Of a DNA stretch of 64,000 nucleotides, positions 15,959-23,722 are shown one piece after another (the first letter of the stretch is position 1; each line of letters opens with the position of its first letter). The notes below the pieces were generated by a model. That model did not search any database, was not told the origin of the DNA, and was given only the letters and a program-made list of their open reading frames with translations. A program made the translations under genes and the position numbers. Origin of the DNA: Armatimonadota bacterium (lineage in GTDB: Bacteria; Armatimonadota; Zipacnadia; JAUWAU01); NCBI GenBank assembly GCA_030601885.1, contig JAUWAU010000013.1, forward strand, positions 1 to 64,000, read 5' to 3'.

Positions 15959-17154
15959 ACGTAGCTGCCCTCATCCCTGCTGCGGGCAGGGCGCGACGCT
16001 TCGGCCAGGCCTCGAACAAAGTGTTCGCCGACCTTCACGGCCAGCCTCTCCTGGCGAGAGTGCTGGCCGTCTTCGAGAATTGCCCCCTCATACGCGAGCT
16101 CATTCCCATTGCCACGCCGGGAGAAGAGGCATCCGTTGCAGCGCTGTGTGAAGAGCGCGGCTTGGCAAAGGTGAGTCGCGTTGCCACCGGCGGCGCCCGT
16201 CGCCAGGACTCCGTGCTGGCCGGTCTGCAGAGCCTGCAGTCGGCGCCGGAGATCGTTGTCATCCACGACGCGGCGCGCCCTCTCGTTTCGCGCGAGTTAG
16301 TAGAGCGCACTGTGCAAGCCGGCCATGAGTGTGGTGCGGCTACAGCGGCCGTGCTCGTGTCCGATACCATCAAGCAGGCCAACGACGCAGGATTCGTGCG
16401 TGCGACCCATGACCGCTCGCGCCTGTATGCGACCCAGACTCCGCAGGCTTTTCGGTACGCATTGCTACTCGATGCCCACCTCCGTGCGCAGCGCGACGGC
16501 TTCTCCGCCACGGACGATGCCGCTTTGCTGGAGCGGCTTGGACATCCGGTCAAGATCGTCCCGGGGGATGAGGCAAACATAAAGGTCACCGTCCCAGAGG
16601 ATCTTGCGATGGCGCGTGCGCTGCTGGAGCCTGGCCTTGCGTCGTGTCGGATTGGACATGGCTACGATGTCCATCGTCTCGTCCGAGGTCGGCGTTTGGT
16701 GCTGGGCGGCGTTGTCGTGCCGTACGACCTCGGCCTGGCGGGCCATTCCGACGCTGACGTTGTCCTGCACGCCATCTGTGATGCCGTGCTGGGTGCGGCG
16801 GCGTGCGGCGACATTGGGCGGCATTTCCCAGACACCGATCCGGCCTTCAAGGACTGCTCGAGCATGAAGCTCGCCGTCGAGGTGGCTCGGATTGTGGCCG
16901 CCAAAGGCCTCTTGGTGGCGAACATCGATGCCACGGTCATCGCAGAGGCGCCTCGGCTCGCGCCGCACATTGACGAGATGCGAGCGAACATCGCCGAGGC
17001 GTTCGGCGTCAACGTGGAGAACGTCAGCGTGAAGGCGACGACGACGGAGGGGTTGGGATTTGCCGGGCGGCGCGAGGGCATGGCGTGTCATGCGGTGGTG
17101 TTGGTGACCGCCACCGGGGGCGGCGGTCCTGGGGAGGCTTGGCGCTGGCCCTAA
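15955..17154 (+). CDS. ispDF: Bifunctional IspD-IspF of the MEP isoprenoid pathway
   Basis: 399 residues. IspD part (about 1-225): PAAGRARRFG nucleotide loop, NKVFADLHGQPLL, HDAARPLVS, ATQTPQAFR and DDAALLERLG; it makes CDP-methylerythritol. IspF part (about 226-388): IGHGYDVHRL and GHSDADVVLHAICDAVLGAA with the zinc ligands Asp, His and His, DIGRHFPDTDP and TTTEGLGFAGR; it forms the cyclic diphosphate. The IspE step between them is not in the window. Fusions of IspD and IspF are known in alpha- and epsilonproteobacteria and elsewhere. The start is taken as TTG 15955 overlapping the yacL-like stop; no better start is near the conserved VAALIPAAG. A Gly-rich tail (TATGGGGPGEAW) ends the protein. 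Confidence 0.93.
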   Translation: MNVAALIPAAGRARRFGQASNKVFADLHGQPLLARVLAVFENCPLIRELIPIATPGEEASVAALCEERGLAKVSRVATGGARRQDSVLAGLQSLQSAPEIVVIHDAARPLVSRELVERTVQAGHECGAATAAVLVSDTIKQANDAGFVRATHDRSRLYATQTPQAFRYALLLDAHLRAQRDGFSATDDAALLERLGHPVKIVPGDEANIKVTVPEDLAMARALLEPGLASCRIGHGYDVHRLVRGRRLVLGGVVVPYDLGLAGHSDADVVLHAICDAVLGAAACGDIGRHFPDTDPAFKDCSSMKLAVEVARIVAAKGLLVANIDATVIAEAPRLAPHIDEMRANIAEAFGVNVENVSVKATTTEGLGFAGRREGMACHAVVLVTATGGGGPGEAWRWP

Positions 17155-17272
17155 TAGGGTTCATTCAAGCACCTTAATGCAGTTGGCGAAGTCTATGCGT
17201 GATGGTTTGACCTGGCGGCGGGGGCCACTCGGAATCCTCGGGCGGAAAACCCGGGCCAGGAGGCAGGTTTAC

Positions 17273-17821
17273 ATGGGCGAGGGGCTCACGCTCGGGTTGC
17301 AAACCTACCTCGCATTCTCGCCGGGTTACGTCTTCTCCCTTTTCGTGGGGCACTTCGCCCTCGTCTCGGTGCTGGATGGGCTTCACGCCCGGATGGGTAT
17401 CGCAGAAACCTCGCTCTGGTATCCCGCCTCCGCACGCCGGGTCCTGGATGGCGCGGCGCGTCATTGGCGCCGGAAAGGAGGCGAGGGCTGGCATCCGGCC
17501 GCGCTGGGCTACGTGGAGCGGACGCTCTACACCCTCTCCTGGCACGTCGGAGCCCCTCAGTTCATTGTCGTGTGGCTGGGGCTCAAGACCGCCGTCCAGT
17601 GGCACCGTTGGCAGCAAGCGGGCGGGCAGCTGCCCGGTCGGCACGTCTACAACGTGTTTCTCGTGGGCAGTGCGCTGTCGCTCCTCTACGCATCCGGTGG
17701 GGCGGCGGTCGCGCAGCTCGTGCTGGACAACATGGTGCTGCGTGCCGCAGCGATCGTCGTGGTGCTTCCTCTCGCCACGTGGGGCCTCAAGGCGTGGGCC
17801 GACCACAGCGAGGTTGTATAG
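17273..17821 (+). CDS. Unknown small integral membrane protein
   Basis: 182 residues. I chose ATG 17273 because AGGAGG sits nine bases upstream; an upstream ATG at 17177 lacks one. Four hydrophobic stretches are visible: YVFSLFVGHFALVSVL, VGAPQFIVVWLGL, VFLVGSALSLLYASGGAAV and AAAIVVVLPLATWGL. Between the first two lies a charged, Trp/His-rich loop (AARHWRRKGGEGWHPAALGY). I do not recognise the family. It is transcribed between ispDF and the endonuclease Q-like gene, with a 64-base gap to the latter. Confidence 0.7.
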   Translation: MGEGLTLGLQTYLAFSPGYVFSLFVGHFALVSVLDGLHARMGIAETSLWYPASARRVLDGAARHWRRKGGEGWHPAALGYVERTLYTLSWHVGAPQFIVVWLGLKTAVQWHRWQQAGGQLPGRHVYNVFLVGSALSLLYASGGAAVAQLVLDNMVLRAAAIVVVLPLATWGLKAWADHSEVV

Positions 17822-17885
17822 GACCTGCGGGCCGGCCGGGGCGCTGGCTGAGCGGCTCGTCTGCGCCCGTACTGGGTACGCTGGG

Positions 17886-19094
17886 ATGCGGTTGCACTGC
17901 GATCTGCATATTCACATCGGCTCTGCCGGCGATGGGCAGCCGGTGAAGGTGACTGCCTCAAAGGATCTGACCTTCGCCAACATCGCCGCCGAGTGCGCCA
18001 GGCGCAAGGGGATCGCCGTGGCGGGGATCGTGGACTGCGCCTCGCCGCGGGTGATTGCGGACATCGACACGCTCATTGCAGACGGGGAGCTCGAGGAGCT
18101 CCCGGAGGGCGGTCTGCGCTACCACGACAGCGTCACGCTCATCCCCGGGGCCGAGTTCGAGACGGCCGAGCCGGATCGCGGGCAATCACACCACATCAGC
18201 TACTTCGCGAGCGTCGAGCAGCTCAAGGACTTCTCCACGCTGCTCTCCCAGTACGTCACGAATATCGACCTCAGCTCACAGACGTGCCGTATGCCGGCGC
18301 GCGATCTGCGGCGCATCTGTGAGAGCGTCGGCGGCATCTTCGTGCCCGCGCACAGCTTCACGCCGCATAAGAGCGTGTACGGGAGCTGCGCCCGGCGGCT
18401 GGCGAGGATGTTCCCGGGCGATGCGCTGCGATCGATCGTGGCCATCGAGCTGGGGCTGAGCGCGGATACCGATCTGGCGGATTGGATCGGCGAACTCGAG
18501 TCCATGACCTTCCTCACCAACTCCGACGCGCATTCGCTGCCGAAGATCGGCCGGGAGTACAACACGCTGGAGATGCAAGGGGCGAGCTTTGCCGAGGTGG
18601 CGATGGCGCTCCGGCGGGAGAAGGGGCGGCGGGTGGTGGCGAACTACGGTCTCGATCCGAGGCTGGGGAAGTATCACCGGACGGTGTGTGAGGACTGTGA
18701 GTGGCAGGCCTTATCGGAGCCGCCGGCGCTCGTATGTCAATCCTGTGGCAGCGTCCGAGTGACCGTGGGGGTGCTCGACAGGATCGTGCAGATACAGGAC
18801 TGGCCCGAACCGCGCCACCCGCCGCACCGGCCGCCGTACCATTACCAGGTGCCGCTCGAGTTCGTGCCGAGGGTAGGGCCTGTGACCCTCAACCGGCTTA
18901 TCAACCAATTCGGCAGCGAAATGGCGGTGCTGCACGAGGCCTCACCGGAAGCGCTGCGACAGACAGTGGGGGGACGGATCGCCGAACTGATCCTTCTGGC
19001 GCGCTCCGGGGACCTACCCCTGCTGCCGGGCGGAGGCGGACAATACGGACGAGCGGTCCTCTCCGCCGCCGATCTCCAGCTCACACTGCTTTGA
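17886..19094 (+). CDS. Endonuclease Q-like PHP/zinc-ribbon protein (COG1379 type)
   Basis: 402 residues from ATG 17886; a longer frame overlapping the previous gene is not credible. A PHP domain opens with CDLHIHIGSAG and continues with IVDCASPRV, LIPGAEFET, HHISYF, PAHSFTPHKSVYG and LTNSDAHSLPKIG, supplying the His/Asp/Glu metal cluster. A four-Cys zinc element follows (CEDCEW, then CQSCGS). The helical C-terminal part has a hairpin-like FVPRVGPVTLNRLINQFG segment. This order matches endonuclease Q, which nicks DNA 5' of deaminated bases (uracil, hypoxanthine) and abasic sites. EndoQ is common in Thermococcales and methanogens and patchy in bacteria. Helicase-associated PHP proteins share part of this layout, so activity should be treated as inferred. 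Confidence 0.82.
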   Translation: MRLHCDLHIHIGSAGDGQPVKVTASKDLTFANIAAECARRKGIAVAGIVDCASPRVIADIDTLIADGELEELPEGGLRYHDSVTLIPGAEFETAEPDRGQSHHISYFASVEQLKDFSTLLSQYVTNIDLSSQTCRMPARDLRRICESVGGIFVPAHSFTPHKSVYGSCARRLARMFPGDALRSIVAIELGLSADTDLADWIGELESMTFLTNSDAHSLPKIGREYNTLEMQGASFAEVAMALRREKGRRVVANYGLDPRLGKYHRTVCEDCEWQALSEPPALVCQSCGSVRVTVGVLDRIVQIQDWPEPRHPPHRPPYHYQVPLEFVPRVGPVTLNRLINQFGSEMAVLHEASPEALRQTVGGRIAELILLARSGDLPLLPGGGGQYGRAVLSAADLQLTLL

Positions 19095-19136
19095 TGGGCC
19101 CCAGGAGTGGGGGAGAGCTGACCCGAAGTGGCTCCC

Positions 19137-19382
19137 CTACCGACAGCGCACGTCCCTCGTGATGACCTCTCGCACTTTGGGCAGCCGCAGAATGATGTCC
19201 TCGATGATCCCGAGCTCCTTGCGCGTGTCCACCCCTTTGGCCCCTCGCAGGGGTCGGAGATCGCCCGTGATGGTGGCGATCTGGTTGATACACGAGACCT
19301 GGAGACGTAGGGGGTCAACGCTCTGGCGCTTCGCGATCTCCCGCATGATGTGCAGCCGCGTTTGCTTGTCCTCCAATGGCAT
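19137..19382 (-). CDS. Small protein with BON-like fold suspected
   Basis: 81 residues. ATG 19382 has GGAGG ten bases upstream; upstream codons in the frame are not needed. The sequence QVSCINQIATITGDLRPL followed by a helix (DTRKELGIIEDIILRLP) and KVREVITRDV has the strand-helix-strand pattern and the V-x-G/V-x-x-V wording of BON domains. It lies 26 bases after the stop of the zinc-ribbon membrane protein and is probably cotranscribed with it. No signal peptide. Function unknown. Confidence 0.65.
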   Translation of the reverse strand: MPLEDKQTRLHIMREIAKRQSVDPLRLQVSCINQIATITGDLRPLRGAKGVDTRKELGIIEDIILRLPKVREVITRDVRCR

Positions 19383-19408
19383 AGCCACTACACCTCCGAC
19401 GCCTGGTT

Positions 19409-20146
19409 TCACGGCTCGACTTCTAGTTTCCGCCCCGAGCAACGGCTGATGACCCGTCCCCGCTCGTCCGTCACGAGCATCTCGAAATCCATCCTGCCCG
19501 CGCGTCGCGGTTGGACCGGCACCGTGAGTCGAAGGTATTGCCCCGGAGACACGGCCTCAAATGTCATCCGCTGCGTGCCCCGTCGCTCCTCCTTGCTCAG
19601 AGGGGGCGGGATGGGATCGAAGATTTCAAAGCGTCTGAGCGTGTCGGGCGGGAATTCGATGCGGAAGCCCAACGGCCGCTCTCCGGTCACATTGGCTATC
19701 GTGATGTCAATCTGCCACGGCCTGCTGGCGGTGAGTATGTCCGGTAGGCCAATACGAACATCCAGGCCCGCGGTGGGCTGTCGCAGCGGCCCGAAGACGA
19801 GGTGCTGGAGCAGCACGACGATCGCAACCACCGCAGCCAGACCGATGCCCGTGTAGATCCAAAAGCTCCGCCCAAAGAGCGGCGCTTCTTCCTCAAGCTG
19901 CACCGGCGCCTGCTTGAAGAGCGGGCATACCGTGAGGGCGTCCGGATCTGCCACGCTCTCCACCGGCGACGTTGGCTCAACGCAACGCCCCGTTGCCGCC
20001 TCGTAACTGACACAATACCGACACGTCTGGACCAGCGTATCACAGCGATGGCAGCGCGGGAAGGTGAAGTGGCCTTCGTAGAGCTGAAGTCCACAGCTCG
20101 GACATTGCAGCGTCGTTGTATCGGTGGACTCCTCAGGGGCTTGCAT
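19409..20146 (-). CDS. Zinc-ribbon, single-span membrane protein with Ig-like outer part
   Basis: 245 residues. Residues 14-55 hold clustered Cys pairs (CPSCG, CHRCD, CRYCVSY, CVEP), consistent with a zinc ribbon on the cytoplasmic side. One membrane span follows (FWIYTGIGLAAVVAIVVLL). The rest is strand-rich (IGLPDILTASRPWQIDITIA, PGQYLRLTVPVQP, RMDFEMLVTDERGR) like an Ig or DUF-type sheet domain. ATG 20146 follows GGGACGGAG. The neighbouring small BON-like gene is likely in the same transcript. I do not recognise the family; it may sense or scaffold at the membrane. Confidence 0.78.
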   Translation of the reverse strand: MQAPEESTDTTTLQCPSCGLQLYEGHFTFPRCHRCDTLVQTCRYCVSYEAATGRCVEPTSPVESVADPDALTVCPLFKQAPVQLEEEAPLFGRSFWIYTGIGLAAVVAIVVLLQHLVFGPLRQPTAGLDVRIGLPDILTASRPWQIDITIANVTGERPLGFRIEFPPDTLRRFEIFDPIPPPLSKEERRGTQRMTFEAVSPGQYLRLTVPVQPRRAGRMDFEMLVTDERGRVISRCSGRKLEVEP

Positions 20147-20221
20147 TGCTCCGTCCCATATCCTTCCCCGGAAGTATACAGCATACGGCGGAAATGGACA
20201 ATTGGGCTGAAATTGAGTCGC

Positions 20222-21601
20222 TTACTGCTGCAGCCGCCACGCGTTGGTCACGGCGATCTCGGGCCATGGGCCATGGCATTCCACGACGAGCCATTTACGG
20301 CCGCCGACGGGCAGCTCCAGTGTTCGCTGGATGCGCCTGAGTCGGGCGCCCGGAATGCTCTTGACCACCTCGCCGTCCGCTATCATATCTATACGCTCCA
20401 GGGGGCCGTTGGACACGGCCTCCAGTGTTACGCTAACCGTCTCCTCATCGCGAACACGGACCGTCTGTCCGGGCACGCGGCCCTCGAGCGTCGCCAGCAG
20501 CAGGGGGCCCGTGGTAACGAATGTAGCGCCCCCGCGGAGGCCGTCCAGGATGCCGTCCCGTGTCAGCTCGGGGCACTGGACGTAGGTGCGGACGGCGCCG
20601 AGGTAGCCGCCGCGGCGCGCGAAAGGCCTCAACGCCTCGGCGTCGAGGGCGCGCAGGAGCAGCCTGATGCTCTCGTGCTTCTTCGCGGCATCGGAGGGGT
20701 TGGCGAGGAGGCGCCTGAGGGGAGCGCTCCTCATGTCGCGATTGCCTGAGCCGGCGACGGCCAGAGGGCGCTGTCCTGCGTTCAGCAGCTCGTACCACTT
20801 GCGGCGCCCCTGGAGCATGTCGAAGCCGTACGAGTAGGCGGGCAGCATGCCATCGAGTATCTCGATGGCATCGTAGGCCTTCAGATCCCAGTCTCGATAT
20901 GCGATGTCGGGCATGTTGGGGTGTGCAATGACGGCCAATCCGCCTTGAGCCTTTATCTGGGCATAGATGCGGTACATGTCGTTTGCGCCGTAGCTCGTAT
21001 CGGGGTCAATGAGATCCGAAATGCCGAGCGCGAGAATGTGTCCTCGCGGCGTAGCGACCGCCTGCCCGGGGAGCGGCACGAAGTGTTGAGTGCCCTGGGC
21101 CAGCCATTGCCGCGCGCCCGCCATGGTGTTCTGATCCGTCAGCGCGGCCCAGTCGAGTCCTTCGCATTGTGCCGCCCACGCGATGGCCGCCGGCTGCTGC
21201 GCGCCGTCGCCGCGCTTCGAATGAACGTGGATGTCGCCGGCGTGCCATCCCAGGCGGCTCATATCGAGGAGGCACCGGAGTGTGAAGTCCAACCTGCCGC
21301 GTCCGGCGGTCAGCTCCACCGAGCGCTCAGCTATGCTGTACTCCGGGCCGTGGCTCACTGAGAGCCGGCACTTGCCGCTGTGAAAGGCGAGGCGGTAGTT
21401 GCCTTTTGGGTCCGTGAAGCAGACTTGCGACTTCTTCCAGTCCTCCGTCGCGATGACAATGCGCGCGGGCAGAGGAGCGCCGTCCTGGTCGGTGACCTTT
21501 CCAACGACGGTGGCCGGCGCGGCCCACACTGCCCTTGCGAGGGCGGTGAGCACCGCGACCAGCAGCGAGGCCTGGTAGAGCCGAGTGCAGAGCCCGGTCA
21601 T
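20222..21601 (-). CDS. Secreted CehA/McbA-type PHP metallohydrolase with regulatory-like N domain
   Basis: 459 residues from ATG 21601, with GGGAGACAGAG just upstream; the frame continues upstream without a site. A signal peptide (LYQASLLVAVLTALARAVWA) is followed by a carboxypeptidase-regulatory-like beta domain (VVGKVTDQDGAPLPARIVI, TDPKGNYRLAF). The PHP part then shows WHAGDIHVHSKRGDG, WAALTDQN, VAIAHPN-like AVIAHPNMPD, DAIEILDG and AVAGSGNRDM. A C-terminal strand domain ends it (ESVSVTLEA-like TVSVTLEAVSNGPLERIDMI). CehA/McbA enzymes hydrolyse phosphate, phosphonate or carbamate bonds; the substrate here is unknown. It is transcribed divergently from the ABC exporter. Confidence 0.82.
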   Translation of the reverse strand: MTGLCTRLYQASLLVAVLTALARAVWAAPATVVGKVTDQDGAPLPARIVIATEDWKKSQVCFTDPKGNYRLAFHSGKCRLSVSHGPEYSIAERSVELTAGRGRLDFTLRCLLDMSRLGWHAGDIHVHSKRGDGAQQPAAIAWAAQCEGLDWAALTDQNTMAGARQWLAQGTQHFVPLPGQAVATPRGHILALGISDLIDPDTSYGANDMYRIYAQIKAQGGLAVIAHPNMPDIAYRDWDLKAYDAIEILDGMLPAYSYGFDMLQGRRKWYELLNAGQRPLAVAGSGNRDMRSAPLRRLLANPSDAAKKHESIRLLLRALDAEALRPFARRGGYLGAVRTYVQCPELTRDGILDGLRGGATFVTTGPLLLATLEGRVPGQTVRVRDEETVSVTLEAVSNGPLERIDMIADGEVVKSIPGARLRRIQRTLELPVGGRKWLVVECHGPWPEIAVTNAWRLQQ

Positions 21602-21665
21602 CTCTGTCTCCCTGTAAGCTGCGCAACAGGTCGCCGTGGCGGGAGCGTGCGCCGCGGCTCCGGGT

Positions 21666-21693
21666 TTGACATTTGGTCCCCCGATGGTATAAT
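21666..21693 (+). promoter_or_regulatory. Consensus sigma-70 promoter for the ABC exporter
   Basis: Perfect TTGACA (21666-21671) and perfect TATAAT (21688-21693) with a 16-base spacer, reading toward the exporter start at 21886. The leader is about 185 bases and contains the intergenic repeat at 21770-21848. Confidence 0.75.
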
Positions 21694-21769
21694 CCCTTGA
21701 CAATCTGCGATGTATTATGCCCGGCAACCAGTGACCCGTTGGCTTGAGAGCGGCGGGATTTTTTCGTAA

Positions 21770-21848
21770 AGAGGCAGTGGTTGGTGGCCAGTGGTTACCG
21801 GTCAGTAACGGCAAACTGAGGCGCGGATAGGCATCCCCCTCCCTACAC
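21770..21848. repeat. Intergenic CAGTGGTTGGTGG...CAGTAACGGC repeat
   Basis: Same family as 9866-9945, in the leader of the ABC exporter. It contains tandem-like CAGTGGTT words and the conserved CAGTAACGGC and GGCGCGGATAGGCATC blocks. No open reading frame. Confidence 0.5.
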
Positions 21849-21885
21849 CGGGCAACGCGGATTGAGAGAGCAGGCGGCGGGACAG

Positions 21886-23700
21886 ATGAGTTTCTTCAGA
21901 CGCTTTTTGCCCTATGTGCGCGCCTATCGATGGCGACTGGCCCTGGTCTTTGGCCTCATCCTCATCGCTGAGGCCATCGGCGTCGTCACCCCGCGCATCA
22001 TGGGCTACTGGATCGATAAGCTCAGCGGCTTCGACCACCTCACGACCTCGACGGCCGCCCAGCAGCAGGCCATTCTGACGGTGCTGTTGATAATCGTCGC
22101 CGTTGTGGCCGGGCTTCGCATCGGCCGCATCCTGCTCTCGTACGGCCGCAGCATTCTATTAGCCTTCGTTGGGATGCGCCTCATCTTCGACATGCGGCAG
22201 CGCCTCTACAGGCACCTGCAGCGACTGTCCCTGCGCTACTACGAGCGGAAAAGCACGGGCCGTATCATGAGCTATATCCTCTACGACGTGGACAGCGTGC
22301 AGTCGTTCGTCAGGAGCGGCCTCGTGGACATTCTCACCAACAGCATCCAGTTGGTGGCCGTGCTGGTGTACATCATCTTTTGGAAGCCCGGCATAGCTGT
22401 GATTCCCTGCATAGCGTTGCCTCTATACGCTATCAATTACATGATGTTTCGTGGCCGCATCCGGCGCGCCTCGATGGATTCGCGCGACAAATACTCGGAC
22501 CTCTATGCCGTGCTGCAGGAGAGCGTCTCTGGGGTGAAGGTGGTGAAGTCCTTCGTGCGCGAGGCCTCCGAGTCGCGTCGGTTCGTCGGCGAGCTGCGCG
22601 AGCAATTCGGCCTCAGCATGCGCCTGCGGCGACTGAGCATCCTACTGCACATTGGCTCCGATGTCATTACAGGTGGGGCCTATGCCGCTATTCTGTGGTT
22701 TGGCGGGCGGCAGGTGATTCTCACCGACACGATGACCGTCGGGGATCTGGTCGCGTTGAATATGTACCTCGGAATGCTGTACAGCCCGATCCGAACCATT
22801 ATCAGAAGCAGCGACACACTCCAACGGGTGTGGACGGCGCTGGAGCGCATCTTCGAACTGCTCGATACCCTTCCCGAAGTGCAGGAAAAGCCGGATGCCG
22901 CCGCACTGGACGAGATTGAGGGCCGCGTGGAGTTCCACAACGCATCTTTCTGGTACGAGCCGGGGCAGACAGTGCTGCACAACATCAGCTTCGTCGCCCA
23001 GCCCGGAAGCATGATCGCCCTCGTGGGGCCAAGCGGCGGGGGCAAGAGCACTCTGGTGAATCTCATCTCCCGCTTCTATGACTCCGTGGAGGGGCGCGTG
23101 TCGGTGGATGGGCACGACGTGCGGGATCTGCGGATCGCCTCGCTCAGATCGCACATCGGCATTGTGCTCCAGGAAACGTTCCTGTTCAGCGGCACGATCC
23201 GCGAGAACATAAAGTACGGCAAGGCCAAGGGCACGGATGAAGAGGTGGTCAGCGCAGCCATCGCCGCCAACGCCCACGAGTTCATCACGGAGTTCCCCGA
23301 GGGGTACGAGACGGAGATCGGCGAGCGGGGCGTACGTCTGTCCGGCGGGCAGAAGCAGCGCGTCAGCATCGCCCGGGCCATTCTACGCAATCCCAAGATA
23401 CTCATTCTGGACGAGGCCACATCGTCGCTGGATTCGCAGTCCGAGGCCCTGATTCATGAGGCGCTGGACGACCTGATGAAGAACCGCACCACGTTCGTCA
23501 TCGCCCACCGGCTCTCCACGGTGATGAACGCGGACGAGATCCTGGTGATCGACGACGGGCGGATCGTCGAGCGCGGGACCCACGACGAGCTGGTGCACGC
23601 CGGCGGCCTCTACGAGCGGCTGTGCAAGGTGCAGTTCAAGGACAGCGAGAGGATACTGGCGGCGAGGCCGGAGGAGGAGCGGAAAGGCGCCGCGGTTTAA
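21886..23700 (+). CDS. ABC exporter half-transporter (MsbA/LmrA type, TMD-NBD)
   Basis: 604 residues. ATG 21886 is the first codon matching the usual start of the family; the ribosome site (GGCGGGACAG) is weak. Six membrane spans occupy about 1-320 (LALVFGLILIAEAIGVV, AILTVLLIIVAVVAGL, VYIIFWKPGIAVIPCIAL and later spans). The nucleotide-binding domain has an A-loop Tyr in WYEPGQTVLHN, Walker A GPSGGGKST, Q-loop IVLQETFLFSG, signature LSGGQKQR, Walker B ILILDEATSSLD and switch His in VIAHRLSTV. All key residues are present, so it should be active as a homodimer. Substrate could be lipid, peptide or drug; no linked biosynthetic genes help. Confidence 0.93.
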   Translation: MSFFRRFLPYVRAYRWRLALVFGLILIAEAIGVVTPRIMGYWIDKLSGFDHLTTSTAAQQQAILTVLLIIVAVVAGLRIGRILLSYGRSILLAFVGMRLIFDMRQRLYRHLQRLSLRYYERKSTGRIMSYILYDVDSVQSFVRSGLVDILTNSIQLVAVLVYIIFWKPGIAVIPCIALPLYAINYMMFRGRIRRASMDSRDKYSDLYAVLQESVSGVKVVKSFVREASESRRFVGELREQFGLSMRLRRLSILLHIGSDVITGGAYAAILWFGGRQVILTDTMTVGDLVALNMYLGMLYSPIRTIIRSSDTLQRVWTALERIFELLDTLPEVQEKPDAAALDEIEGRVEFHNASFWYEPGQTVLHNISFVAQPGSMIALVGPSGGGKSTLVNLISRFYDSVEGRVSVDGHDVRDLRIASLRSHIGIVLQETFLFSGTIRENIKYGKAKGTDEEVVSAAIAANAHEFITEFPEGYETEIGERGVRLSGGQKQRVSIARAILRNPKILILDEATSSLDSQSEALIHEALDDLMKNRTTFVIAHRLSTVMNADEILVIDDGRIVERGTHDELVHAGGLYERLCKVQFKDSERILAARPEEERKGAAV

Positions 23701-23722
23701 TTCCCCGTCGATGTCGCAAGCC

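Noticed and set aside
17376-17885. 170-codon upstream extension of the endonuclease Q-like gene
   Set aside because: It overlaps the membrane protein gene in another frame and reads as Ser/Arg-rich noise; the conserved start is ATG 17886.
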